Below are positions 1-11,790 of a stretch of DNA of 64,000 nucleotides, piece after piece. Each line of letters opens with the position of its first letter. Position 1 is the stretch's first letter. The notes beneath the pieces were generated by a model that worked only from the letters and a program-made list of their open reading frames with translations, searched no databases and was not told the DNA's origin. The position numbers and the translations under genes are program-made. This DNA comes from Stomoxys calcitrans (lineage: Eukaryota > Arthropoda > Insecta > Diptera > Muscidae), in contig NC_081553.1 of the NCBI RefSeq assembly GCF_963082655.1, positions 44,051,260 to 44,115,259 on the forward strand, read 5' to 3'.

Positions 1-655
1 TCTCCAAGGAACCCGGGGGCTACTCAAACCCCTAAATTTCCCCATACTGGCATATTATACGTACATATCAATATGGGACTCAAATGAAAAATATTTAGGA
101 AAAGATTACGAATATGAAATAAAAAATTATGTCTAAATATTTGCGGGTCGCCCCACATCCAAAAAGCTTCCCAAATGAGAAATTTACTTGATTATAGCTA
201 TATGAGACTCAAATGAAAGATATTCTGGAGCAGATTACGAATATGTCATAAAATTTTGTGTCCAATAATTTAGGTGGTGCTTTACCTCCTAAAATTGCCT
301 CCAATTGGTTATTTGCCCAACACACAATGGGGGATCAAGTGATAGATATTTTTGAGTAGATTTTGTGCTCAAATGGCAGCTGGGGTGTGGCGCACAACCC
401 GTTCTATAGACGCCCTCAACTAAACGGTTCTATATACCAATCATGACCATATGGATTTAATTTAAAGGTATAAGTTTGTGGACTGAGGATCTGATATCTT
501 TATTCTCCTCATATATCTGGCAGACCACCTCACCCCAAAACAGTCGATCATTCAAAATGACCTATCAGAATACTGTGTGATTTAAATAATTTGGGGACAT
601 AAATAAATGTAGGCCACCATACTCCGGAAATTATGACGATTCGTTCAGAGTGATG
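1..655 (+). repeat. D-family interspersed repeat, degenerate array
   Basis: The stretch repeats a unit recognisable by 'gggactcaaatgaaa' followed by 'gattacgaatatg' and a proline-rich-looking 'cccc..aaa' tract. The same unit recurs at 5040-6104, 7590-8285, 14911-17480, 34700-36405 and 39700-40140. Spacing between copies is irregular, roughly 120-130 bp. No coding potential is seen. The left end is cut by the window edge. Confidence 0.7.
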
Positions 656-1010
656 GGAGAACATGCAAACCTTAACGTCTAGGTGGTCGGCATTTTAAGC
701 TCTTCGCAATGGGCCTTTATTCCTAGACAAGTTCAAACGACGTGCTGCTGGACAAAAATTTTTTGTTCAAAAGTTTTACATGGTTTAATAGTAAGAACTA
801 TCGCCACCAAATATATAGACTGGCATATTAGTTCTTCACCACAGAAAATCGTTATATGTTATATCAATTTAATCGGTAGTCATATAGTCTATTTTAGCCA
901 ACTACCCCATGATTATCATTCTTACAGGCGTAAAGCCACTCCAAGCGAATAGCACTAACCTTTATACTAGCGCCACCTATTGCCTATTTTCAATTATTTT
1001 TTGGTTGATC
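656..1010. other. Unassigned stretch, possible decayed SINE
   Basis: No convincing gene. The segment 'agttttacatgg' followed by 'atagtaagaactatcgcc' resembles the body of the tRNA-derived SINE copies at 10379 and 52637, but the promoter boxes are not recognisable, so this is a weak resemblance only. The 89-codon open frame at 683-952 has no features of a real protein. Confidence 0.3.
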
Positions 1011-1650
1011 CAAATGGGACTTAGACCCTAAATTGGAAGATCGATCTATATGACATCTATATCTATATAGTCTGATATGACATGATATGTATGTCGGATG
1101 GCAAGAGGCCTTAACCTCCTCACTATTTAAAATTTCAGAGAAATCGGATAAAAATAAAGCTTTTATGGTCTTCAGAAACTTTGTCGGCAGATCGGTCTAT
1201 ATGGCCGCTATATCTAAATATAGTCCGATCTTTACCATACTAAGGTTAGATTTTAGGAGGCTCAAACCAGCTCATTGTTTCAAATTTCAGCGAAATCGGG
1301 TACTAAATAAAGCTTTTACGGGCTTCAGACCCCTTATCGGCAGATCGGTCTATATGACAGCTATATTTAAATATAATCCGAACTAAACCATATTTGGGTT
1401 CTATATTCGGAGGCCTAAAACTACTCACTTATTAAACTACTGTGGGCTTCAGATCCTGTACCTGGTGATCAGTCTATATGGTAACTATATCTAAATATAG
1501 TCCAGATCGGGTCGGGACACTTACAATAACCTACTGTTTCAAATTTCAGCGAAATCGGATAATAACTAAAGCTTTTATGTGCTTCAGACCCTTTATCGGC
1601 AGATCGGTCTATATGACATCTATATCAATATTCAGCTACAAATTTAATCC
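1011..1650 (+). repeat. B-subfamily 153-bp repeat array, partial
   Basis: Degenerate units contain 'aaataaagcttttatgggc', 'cttcagaccc' and 'agatcggtctatatggc'. This is the same unit as in the well-preserved B array at 18894-20806. Neither the CAAGT nor the GGGTAT terminus is present, so this is an internal fragment. Confidence 0.7.
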
Positions 1651-1680
1651 AAAATAAATTTAACTGAAGGGCATATTTTT

Positions 1681-2900
1681 ATACCAGCCACCGAAGGATG
1701 GGGGTATATTCATGTTGTCATTCCGTTTGCAACACTTCGAAATATCCATTTCCGACCCTATAAAGTATATATATTCTTGATCAGCGTGAAAATCTAAGAC
1801 GATCTAGGCATGTCCCGCTGTCTGTTGAAATCACACGACAGTCTTTAAAAATAGAGATATTGAGCTGAAATTTTGCACAGATTCTTTTTTTGTCCATAAA
1901 CAGGTTAAGTTCGAAGATGAGCTATATCGGACTATATCTTGATATAGCCCCCATATAGACCGATCCGCCGATTTAGGGTCTTAGGCCCATAAAAACTGAT
2001 TTTGCTAAAATTTGGGACAGTGAGTTGTGTTAGGCTGTTCGACATACTTTTGCAATTTGGCCCAAATCGGGTCAGATTTGGATATGGCTGCCATATAGAC
2101 CGATCTTTTAGGTTTTGGGCCCATAAAAGGCGCATTTATTGTCCGATATCGCCGAAATTTGGGACAGTGAGTTTTGTTAGGCTCCTCAACATGTTTTTGC
2201 AGATTGGCCCAGATCGGTCCAGATTTGGATATAGCTCCCATATAGACCGATCTCTCGACTTAAGGTCTTGGGCCCATAAAAGGCGCATTTATTGTCCGAT
2301 ATCGCCGAAATTTGGGACAGTGAGTTTTGTTAGGCTTCTCGACATGTTTTTGCAGACTGGCCCAGATCGGTCCAGATTTGGATAAAGCTGCCATATAGAC
2401 CGATCTCTCGATTTAAGGTCTTGGGCTCATAAAAGTCGCATTTAGTGTCCGATTTCGCCGAAATTCGGGATAGTGAGTTTTGTTAGACATATTTTTGGAA
2501 TTTGGCCCAAATCGGGTCAGATTAGGATAAGGTCTCGATTTGAAGTCTTAGCCCCATAAAGGCTCATTTGTAATCCGATTTCGCTGAAATTTGACACAGT
2601 GACTTATGTTTGGCTTTTCTATATCCTTGTCGTATATGCTTCAGATTGGTCTCTATTTGGATATAGCTAACAAAAATACCAATATTTTGTTCTACGAAAT
2701 TGAACAATGGCTTGTTCTTATTAGACCGGTCAATGTCCGTGTCGAATTTGGTCCAAATCGGACCATATTTCGATAAAGCTGCTATAGGTGCATAAATAAT
2801 GCATGTTTTACCCGATTATGATGAAACGTGGTTTACATATATACCCAAGGTGGTGGGTGTCCAAATTTCGGCTCGGACGATCTCAACGCTTTATTACTTG
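1681..2900 (-). mobile_element. A-subfamily CAAGT/GGGTAT element
   Basis: The element is inverted. It begins at ATACC (complement of the GGGTAT end), passes through the conserved block with 'ttgcaacacttcgaaatat' and 'tatatatattcttgatc', then tandem 153-bp units ('gaaatttgggacagtgagtt'). It ends in the head with 'ggtggtgggtgtcc', 'ttcggctcgga' and ACTTG. Open frames of up to 127 codons cross several units because 153 is a multiple of three; I do not regard them as genes. Confidence 0.75.
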
Positions 2901-2920
2901 CTGTTGTTACACCAATTTTT

Positions 2921-4092
2921 ATACCCTCCACCATAAGATGGGGGGTATACTAATTTCGTCATTCTGATTGTAACTACTCGAAATATTCGTCTGCGACCCC
3001 ATAAAGTATATATATTCTTGATCGACGTGAAATTTTATGTCGATCTAGCCATGTCCGTCCGTCCGTCTGTCTGTCGAAAGCACGCTAACTTCCGAAGGAG
3101 TAAAGCTAGCCGCTTGAAATTTTGCACAAATACTTCTTATTAGTGTAGGTCGGTTGGTATTGTAAATGGGCCATATCGGTCCATGTTTTGATATAGCTGC
3201 CATATTAACCGATCTTGGGTCTTGACTTCTTGAGCCTCTAGAGTGCGCAATTCTTATCCGATTGGAATAAAATTTTGCACGACATGTTTTGTTATGATAT
3301 CCAACAACTATGCTAAGTATTGTTCAAATTGGTCCATAACCTGACATAGCTGCCATATAAACCGATCTTGGGTCTTGACTTCTTGAGCCTCTAGAGGGCA
3401 CAATTCTTATCCGATTTGAATGAATTTTTGCACGAAGTATTTCGGTATGATATCCAACAACTGTGCCAAGTATGGTTGAAATCGGTTCATAACCTGATAT
3501 AGCTGTCATATAAACAGATCTGGGGATTTGACTTCTTGAGCTTCTAGAGGGCGCAATTCCTATCCGATTTGGCTGAAATTTTGCATAACGTATTTTATTT
3601 TTACTTTCTACAACTGTGTCAAATAAGGTTCAAATCGGTCCATAACCTGATATAGCTGCCATATAAACCTATCTGGGATCTAGACTTCTTGACCCCTAGA
3701 GGTCGCAATTATTATCCGATATGCCTGAAATTTTGTACGACGTATTCTCTCATGACCATCAACAAACGTGTTTATTATGGTCTGAATCGGTCTATAGCCC
3801 GATACAGATCCCATATATATCGTTCTCTCTATTTTACTTCGTAAGCCCCAATGGGCGCAATTTTTATACGAATTGGCTGAAATTTTACACAGGTCTCCAA
3901 CATATAATTTAATTGTGGTCTGAACCGGACCATATCTTGATATCGTTTTTTCTTTTTTTATATACTCTTTTCTTATATCCTTTTTTGCTTAAGAAGAGAT
4001 GCCGGGAAAAGAACTCAACACATACGATCCACGGTGGAGGGTATATAAGATTCGGCCCGGCCGAACTTAGCACGCTTTTATTTGTTTACTTG
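2921..4092 (-). mobile_element. C-subfamily CAAGT/GGGTAT element
   Basis: This inverted element starts at ATACCCTCCACC after a TTTTT tract. It contains the C-type conserved block ('gaaagcacgctaacttccg', 'agctagccgcttgaaattt') and about five units with 'cttcttgagcctctagagg'. The head carries 'ggtggagggtatataag' and 'ttcggcccggccgaactt'. A 27-bp segment beginning TTACTTGCTG lies at 2894-2920 and again at 4086-4112, flanking it. A sister copy with the same subunit order is at 59886-60908. Confidence 0.8.
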
Positions 4093-4112
4093 CTGTTGTT
4101 ACACCAATTTTT

Positions 4113-5030
4113 TTTTTGCTCTTTTTACTACCAAAATTTTCAGAGCGTGGCAAAGCCGAAAGGACGTTTGACTATTCCGAAGACATCCCATCGTGTATCA
4201 CACCCCTCGTATGACAAGATATGTAGCTCGCCGCTTTTACCTCTTGTATTAGTTTTTCCAAATATATATTGTTAGTAGCATATTCAATAGTGATCGTTTA
4301 CTATCTCAACAAATTGTTGTTGCAATCATTTCCTGTATTTTCATTTACGTCTTGCTCTACTAATAGAGGCTAAAATGTTTTCTATAATTTCGTTTAATCC
4401 CATTACTCTTAGATAACCCGGTATCTGCGTGCTAAAGATTTGAAAACTTTGAACTGTAATGGCCACTTCAGCTTCAGCTTCTCTCACATGGGGGACTTGT
4501 TGTTGACACTTTTTAAATTTTGGCGTTTAAAAAAGCGATTACTTTAGCATTAATTGTTTGGCCAAGATAAAGAGGCACCACAACAACAAGAGCTAACATT
4601 TAAATAATACAGGCATAAAATAGGTGAACTAAGCTACCATCAACATTACCACCGCAGCCAGCATTATTGGGAGCACAAGTCAACACAATGTGGTGGCCAT
4701 ATGTAGCAGCAGCAGCAGATTGCTGTTTGCTGCTTTTGCATATCCAACATGACCAACAACTAACTACAGCATCCGCCAGAGGACTCAACCTGCAGCGGGC
4801 CACAGCATTAACATGGACAAAGGCTATCAAAGGCGAGATGTGAGCTTTTTTATGCACATCACTATGGGATGTTGGTTATAGTCAGCTTGTTATTTTGTTT
4901 GCCGCACTGGGAAAATTTCAGTGAAGAGGTGTTTGGTCTCGTAAAACTTATTAAAATTTATTTTCCTGAAAGCATAAAGAATGTTAACTATTTTTGTTTG
5001 TTGCGTTTGTTTGTTTGTCGGTTTGTTTGT
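4113..5030. other. No gene seen; unique-looking AT-rich DNA
   Basis: The stretch does not match the repeat families of this window. It holds a short CAG run near 4709-4722, CAA-rich stretches and a (GTTT)n tract at about 4995-5030. Open frames are short and lack conserved motifs. It could be older host intergenic DNA. Confidence 0.5.
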
Positions 5031-6110
5031 TAGTTCCGTATAGACCCAAAAAAGGCTGAACCGGTTACCCTGAAATTTTCACAGATTGTGTAGGTTGGTC
5101 TGGAAGGACCTCCCCCCTACTCCAAAAGTACTACTCAAAAATAAAAGTGAACCGATCGGGCCAATATGGGATTCAAACGAAAGGTATTCAAGAGTAGAGT
5201 ACGAATTTCTTAATAAAAGTTGGGTTCAATTACTTTGGGGGCCGCTCCAGCCCCAAAACCAAAACCCCTTAAAGTAGGTTTATTTGACGATAATGACAAT
5301 ATGGGACTCAAATGAAAAGTATTCGGGAGTAGATTACGAATATGGTCAGGAAGTAGGAATTAGCTTTATTATTTATTGATAACGGAAGGGGGCGGACCCT
5401 CCACCGTTACCCCAAAAACACCACCCAAAATTAAAAGTGGACCGATAAGAACTATATGGGTATCAAATGAAAAGTATGCGGGAGTAGATAACGAATCTGG
5501 CATACAAATTCATGTCGAAGTATAGGGGGTTACCCCACTCCCACAAAAACGCCCAAAATGGGCACACTAACCAATCACGGATCTATGGGACTCGGTTTGT
5601 TTTTTCCGTATAGACGGAAATCGGCAGAACTGATTTTCCCGAAATTTTCGCATATTGTGTAGGTTGGTTTGGAAGGGAAAAATAGGCTATATAATTTTTC
5701 GGTATCGGAAGGGGGACGGACCCTCCCCCTTATGCCAAAAACACAACCCAAAATCAAAAGTGGATCGATCGAGACAATATAGGTATCAAATGAAAGGTAT
5801 TGGAGAGGAGAATACGAATATGGTATTAAAATTTGAGTCTATGTACCCATAGGGCCGCCCAAACTCCAAAACACTCCCCAAACAGACATTTTGGATGTTC
5901 ATTTTAATATGGGGCTCAAATGAAAGGTATTCAGGAGTAGATTTCGAATCTTGCATACAAAATCAGATCGAAGTATAGGGAGTCACGTCATCCCTCGAAA
6001 ACGCAATTAGACCCATTATGACTATATAATACTTGACTGAACCCGATTTCTTAAAATTTTCATAGATTGTGTACGTTTGTCTGGAAGGAAACATAGCCTA
6101 TATAATTTTT
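5031..6110 (+). repeat. D-family repeat array, interrupted by A element
   Basis: Several D units contain 'tgtgtaggttggtctgga', 'ggcggaccctcc', 'aaagtggaccgat' and 'caaatgaaaggtatt'. The array breaks off in 'cctatataattttt' at 6110, where an A element begins, and resumes at 7588 with 'agatatctggtgg'. This gives a natural empty-site reconstruction. Confidence 0.8.
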
Positions 6111-7587
6111 ATACCCACCACCGAAGGATGGGGGTATATTCATTTTGTCATTCCGTTTGCAACACATCGAAATATCCATTTTCGACCCTATAAAGTATAT
6201 ATATTTTTGATCAGAGTAAAAATCTAAGACGATCTAGCCATGTCCGTCCGTCAGTCCGTCTGTCTGTTGAAATCACGCTACAGTCTTTAAAAATAGAGAT
6301 ATTGAGCTGAAATTTTGCACAGATTCTTTTTTTTGTCCATAAGCAGGTTAAGTTCGAAGATGGGCTTTAGCGGACTATATCTCGATATAGCCCCCATATA
6401 GACCGATCCGCCGATTTAGGGTCTTAGGTCTATAAAAGTCACATTTATTATCCGATTGTGCTGAAATTGGGGACAGTGAGTTATGTTAGGCCACTCGACA
6501 TCCTTCTTCAATTTGGCCCAGATCGGTCTAAATTTCGATATATCTGCCATATAGACCGATCCGCCAATTTACGGTCTAATGCCCATAAAAGCCACATTCA
6601 TTATCCGATTTTGCTGAAATTTTTGACAGAGAGATATATTAGGCCATTCCACATTCTTCCTCAATTTAGCTCAGATCGGTCCAGATTTGGACCGATCTCT
6701 CGATTTAAGGTCTTGCGCCCATAAAAGGCGCATTTATTGTCCGGTGTCGTCGAAATTTAGGATAGTGAGTTAAATTAAGGCCCTTAACATACTTTTGCAA
6801 TATGGCACAGATCGGTCCAATTTGGAGATAACTGCCATATAGACCGATCTCTCGATTTTAAATGTTGGGGCCATAAAAGGCGCATTTATTATCCGATGTC
6901 TCCGAAATTTGGGACAGTGAGTAGTGTTAGGACCTTCGACATCCTTCTTCAATTTGGCCCAGATCGGTCCAGATTTGGATATAGCTGCCATATAGACCGA
7001 TTTCTCGATTTAAGGTTTTGGTTCAATAAAAGGCGCATTGATTGTCCGATGTCGCCAAAATTTCGGACAGTAAGTTGTGTTGGGCCCTTTGACGTTCTTT
7101 TTTAATTTGGCTTATATAGTTCCAGATTTGGATATAGCTGTCATATAGACCGATATCTCGATTTAAGGTTTTGGGGCCAAAAAATGCGCATTTATAATCC
7201 GATTTCATCGAAATTTGAGACAGTGAGTTGTGTCAGGCTCTTCGAGTTTGTTCTGCAACTTGGCCCAAAGCGGTGCAGATTTGGATTTAGCTGCCATATA
7301 GTCTTGGTTACATAAAAGGCGCATTTATAATCCGATTTCACTGAAATTTGACACTGTGACTTATGTTAGGCTTTTTGACATCCGTGTCGTAAATGGTTCA
7401 GATCGGTTTATTGAACAATGATTTGTACTTCCTAGTATTTGGTTCAAATCGGAACGTATATCGATATAGCTGCTATGGGGCAGGTATGCATTTTTCACCG
7501 AATTTTGACGAAAGGTGGTTTACTTATATACCCGAAGTGGTGGGTATCCAAAGTTCGGCCCGGCCGAACTTAACGCCTTTTTACTTG
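6111..7587 (-). mobile_element. Complete A-subfamily element inserted in a D repeat
   Basis: Inverted copy of 1477 bp from ATACCCACC to ACTTG. It has the conserved block with 'catgtccgtccgtcagtcc', seven or so 153-bp units and the head 'ttcggcccggccgaactt'. The flanking D repeat reads TTTTT on the left and TTAGATAT on the right, while an uninterrupted D copy (complement at about 36029-36050) reads TTTTTAGATA. The inferred target duplication is therefore TT. Frames inside the array are repeat artefacts. Confidence 0.85.
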
Positions 7588-8285
7588 TTAGATATCTGGT
7601 GGAGGCAGACCCTCCCCTTTGCCCAAAAACGCCACCCAAATCCGAAAGTGGTCGGATGGGCGCAAAAAAGGATATCAAATGAAAGGTATTGGAGACCCCA
7701 AAACTCCTCTAAACAGATATATTCGAAGTTAATGTCAATATTGGACTCAAATGAAAAGTATTAGGCAGTAGATTACAAATATGACATAAAACATTAGGTT
7801 CAAGTAATGGGAGGTCGCCCATCCCCAAATACCCCCAAATTGGCATATTAGCCGACCATGGCTATATGGGACTCAAATGAAAGGTATTAGGAAGTAGATT
7901 ACGAATATGGCATTAAAATTTGAGCTCAAGTCTAGGTGGCGCTTTTCCTCCAAAATATACCTCAAATGGGTAATTTGACCTAATATGACAATATGGGACT
8001 CAAATGAAAGGTAATTGAGAGTAGAAAATGAATTTTATATCCAATTTTGGAGCCAAGTGTTTTGGGGTATGCCCTAAAGCATCCCCTAAACTGAACTTCA
8101 TTTCCGTTGGGAATAAAGAACTAATTTGATATCTAATTTCAGTGCAAAGTGCCGGTGGCCATCGCAACCCTAAAACAACCTCCAAACGGTTCATATTTAG
8201 GGATTTGAAAGTGCAGCACGAATTTGATATCCATATTTGAGTCGAAATGTCTGAGGTGCCATCCCTCCCCTAATAAGAACATTAC
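7588..8285 (+). repeat. D-family repeat array, right-hand continuation
   Basis: It continues the array broken at 6110: 'ggcagaccctcccctttgc', then 'gggactcaaatgaaa' units to about 8285. No coding potential is seen. Confidence 0.75.
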
Positions 8286-8575
8286 CCTAAGAAAGAACAT
8301 TGCCATCAGGAACCGAGAAGGTGCAAATTCTCACACATCAAAGAGTGCTTCCGATTCAAGTTTAAACTCAATGGTAAGGGACCTTTTTTTATAGCCGAGT
8401 CCGAACTGCGTCTCGCAGTGCGACACATTTTGGCGGAAAATATTTTAATGACCATGCATGGCATTGTACCTCGCAAATGTCGCCAACATTAAGAGGGGAT
8501 AAACACCGCTTTATTCGATATTCTCGCCAGGATTCGAACGCGTTCAGCGTCCCTGGCTACAATGGGACGAATTCG
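8286..8575 (-). mobile_element. tRNA-derived SINE copy 1, degenerate
   Basis: On the minus strand the head contains a B-box-like 'cgttcgaatcctgg' (plus-strand complement near 8526-8540), followed by the family body with 'gtgcgacacattttgg' and 'atagccgagtccgaac' in plus-strand reading. The A box region is damaged. The same body occurs at 10379, 34340, 52637 and 57060. Confidence 0.65.
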
Positions 8576-9290
8576 ATATCCGCATTCAGGGCGAAGTGTC
8601 CTCAACCTTAAAAGATATTATAGAGCTAAAGAAGGCGAAGCGGAGCGGTCCCGGTTCGGCTAGTGTTGATATATATTTTAGTCAATATTTTCTATGTAAT
8701 CTCCAACTGCAATTTAAGAATTTTTTTTATAAAGATGCAGTCTACCCACTTCTAACTTTAAGCAAATAAGGATTTCTTATATGATATGAAAGTCTCCTTG
8801 GTGTTGGGTACTCATAGTTCGTCTCGACTGAACCAAATTCCGTTTCATTTATTTATTTCCACATTCAGCTGTCTTTGTCAGTTAGTTTTTCACTCGTCTG
8901 TCTGTCTGCCCATCTGGCCAAGATACATATAAATTTGCTACAAATTATGTGATAATTATATTTAAATTGCCAACATTTGTTGTTACTAAAAGATGGAGGA
9001 TATGTAGGATATTGTAGTGAAGGGGATCTGCCTGCATTTGTTTAGCTTATAGTCACATGTCAAACAGTTAAATGTTTTGGTTCATAGCGGTATGTTTATC
9101 TAAATGCTCTTGATTACTGTTATGGATCTTTATTTACATTTGACTAATTTTTAGTTTTTTTTTTTTTCAATTGTTTACCGAAAGTGTTGACAAAATGAAG
9201 AATATCAGCAATGGCGTCTTAGAAATAGAAAAGTGAATGGTTACACAACTAATTAAAGGTAGATAAGAGATACTATTATTGTTTTTAAGG
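8576..9290. other. No gene seen
   Basis: This is AT-rich sequence with a poly-T run near 9158-9167 and scattered D-like words at its left end. No open frame with recognisable motifs, RNA gene or complete repeat is visible. Confidence 0.45.
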
Positions 9291-9915
9291 ACGGTATAAA
9301 GTCGGGCGGAGATAACCGGAGTTAACCGGAGTGAAACCTAAATAAATGGGTTTTTATTAGCATAAGACCATATATATATTCGTCCGATTTGCAGAAATAC
9401 AGCAATAAAATGGTCATTTGTTAACCGATTCTCTCGAAATTTGGCAGAAAGGATTTTCTTATAACTCTCGATATTACTGGTGAATTTTATAGAAATCGGT
9501 TCAGATTAAGATATAGCTCTCATATATATATATATATCGCCCGATTTTCACTCCTAGACCCACTGCAAGTGCATTTATTGACCAATCTTTCCAAAATGTT
9601 GTACAACTCTTTCCGCGATGACTTCCACAACAGCCATAAAGTTTGATCGAAATCGGTTCAGATCTAGATATAGCACCCATCTATATGTTCGTCACATTTT
9701 GGGTAATTTTTTGTCATTTGTCAACCGTAGTTATTACATTTTGAACATATTTGCTTTGCTCGAAATTTGATACAGTAATTTTAAATATCTAACTGAACAC
9801 ACCCGCCGAGGTGTATCAACATTGATTCAGAATTAGATATAGCCCCCCTTTTGTATTTATAGGGTAGGTGTAGGGTACTATCCATTCGGCACCGCAAAAC
9901 TTTTGCCTTTCCTTA
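9291..9915 (+). repeat. E-family interspersed repeat
   Basis: A further repeat type related in wording to the A-C elements: 'aaatcggttcagat' followed by 'agatatagctctcatat', units with 'catttgttaaccga', and a terminus near 9855-9916 with 'ggtgtagggta' and 'cttttgcctttccttact'. The same terminus occurs near 11735-11790, and in inverted form near 17500-17530. It is bounded on the right by a mariner relic. Confidence 0.6.
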
Positions 9916-10909
9916 CTGGTTTTGTTATGTTATGTGTGCTCTGCTATGAAAGTTCATCGAACGCTTCTTCCATTTTACTACAAATAAGCAGAATTGTCAA
10001 TTTTGGAGTAAAGATCAGCCAGAAACATTGCAAAAGTTACCAATGCATCCAGAAAAAACAATCGCAGTTTGGTGCGGTTTATAGGCTGGTAACATCATTG
10101 GACCGTACTTCTCCAAAGATGATGCAAATCGTAACGTAACTGTGAATGTTGAGCGCTACCGTGAGACGATATTCTTTCATGACATGGCTTCAAGAAGACG
10201 GTGGGTATTATATGCCACACAACCCGCGTAACAATGGACTAATTGAGAGGCGAGTTCAATATTGAACATTTTATTTTACATTCTGGAGCGGCCACGTTCC
10301 AGATCGTGAGGTTTAACGCTATGTTAAAGCTCATGTCTTTACAGACAAGCCCGCTTCAATTGAAGCATTGGAAGACAATGCGATTGCAAATTTTGCCCAT
10401 GAACATTGCACTAAGGAACAGGGGCAAACTTCTCACATATCAATGAGTGCAATCCGATTCAAGTTTAATGGGCCTTCTTTTTATAGCCGAGTCCGAACGG
10501 CGTGCCGCAGTGCGACACCTCTTTGGAGAGAAGTTTTACATGGCATAGTAACTCACAAATGTTGCCAGCATTAGGAGGGGAAAACTACCGCTGAAAATTT
10601 TTTCAGATGGTCTCGGCAGGACTCGAGCCCTGGCGTTCAGCATCATAGACGGACATGCTAACCTTTATCAATATTGGAAGACAACATTGAAACATTTATT
10701 CGTGAGATACCGACCGAAATGTTGAAAAGAGTATGCCAACATTTGACTAAGCGGATGAACCATTTGAGGCGTAGTCACGGTCAACATTTGCATGAAATTA
10801 TCTTCAAACATTAAATTGTACTATCGATTCAAATAAAGGTTTTATGAATTTAATGTGTTATTTTTGAAGAACTTTCCTATGGCTCTTGAAAAATCACTCT
10901 CTATACATG
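9916..10909 (+). pseudogene. rosa-type (DD41D) mariner transposase relic, split by a SINE
   Basis: Broken frames translate to a mariner-type transposase core: NKQNCQFWS, MHPEK, IIGPYF and NVERYRE, and near the end a C-terminus with PTEMLKR and RMNHLRRS before a stop at about 10812-10815. The 3' terminus with 'gaaaaatcac' is present at about 10885-10900. The 5' part is truncated and joined to E-repeat sequence. In-frame stops and frameshifts occur throughout (for example at 10083), and a 294-bp SINE interrupts it at 10379-10672. It is not functional. Confidence 0.8.
10379..10672 (-). mobile_element. tRNA-derived SINE copy 2 with 12-bp target duplication
   Basis: The 12-mer ATTGGAAGACAA flanks the insertion at 10367-10378 and 10673-10684, and removing the insert rejoins the mariner sequence. 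The head lies at the right end on the minus strand; in plus-strand reading it shows 'ggactcgagccctgg' (damaged B box) and 'catgctaacc' (A-box side). The long direct duplication fits target-primed reverse transcription. The 67- and 68-codon open frames overlapping it are not genes. Confidence 0.85.
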
Positions 10910-11790
10910 TGTTTGCCCGGTTTGGACTAATATTGCACTAATGCGGCCATTTATTAAGCGATTCCCACGAATTTTGCACCATAGGATACTCTTTTGACTC
11001 CCGACATAGCTGTTTCATTAAATTCAGTTCAGATTGATATATAGCTCTCATATATTTGTTTGACACGTTTTCACTTTTGGAGTCAGCATATTTTGGAACT
11101 GACAATTGCACGGTATCTTCTTTTATGGATTTTATAATTAGTTCTGATTTTGTTTAAAATTTGTTCAACTTCCATATAAATTTTTCATCCGATTTTGACT
11201 AATACTGCAATAATTTGGTAATTTACGAAAAGATACCCACAATATTCGACACAAAGTTTATCTTGTGCCTGTTCTTGGCATTTTTGAGTATCATGAAAAT
11301 CGTCTCAGAAAAAAGGACATTTAATAACCGATATTTTTAAAACTTTGCACAACTATTTCTTCTAAGACCACCACAATATGTTAGGATTTTCAACGGAATC
11401 GGTTCTGATTGAGATATAGTTCCCACCTATATGTTTGTCCGATTGTAACGAACACTGTTATAATTTAGTGATTTGTTAACCCATCATTACGACATTTGGC
11501 ACCCAGGTTTCTCTAATGATTCTTGTGATCATTGATGAAATTTATATACAGCTATCACATATGCATAAACCGATTTTCACTTTTATGGCTTTTCAATCTC
11601 ATTTACGAACCTATCTTTTACACAACGATATCCTCTATGACTTCCGCAACATGTACAGATTTTGCTCGGTTTTCTTTATTTTAAATTGAGGCAAATTTTA
11701 ATTTCTACGACTTGTCTGCATAACCTATGTGGTGTAGGGTATTAAAAAGTCGGCTTTACCCGACTTTAGCCCATCCTTACTTTTTTTCCT
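10910..11790 (+). repeat. E-family interspersed repeat, second copy
   Basis: Units contain 'tttgtccgattgtaac', 'aaatcggttctgattgaga' and 'atatagttccca', ending in 'gtgtagggtattaaaaagtc' and 'cgactttagccc'. Together with 9291-9915 it may be one element split by the mariner insertion. Confidence 0.6.

Noticed and set aside
2002..2385. 127-codon open frame with internally repeated residues
   Set aside because: It follows the 153-bp repeat exactly, the opposite strand is equally open, and sister units contain stops. It is an effect of the unit length.
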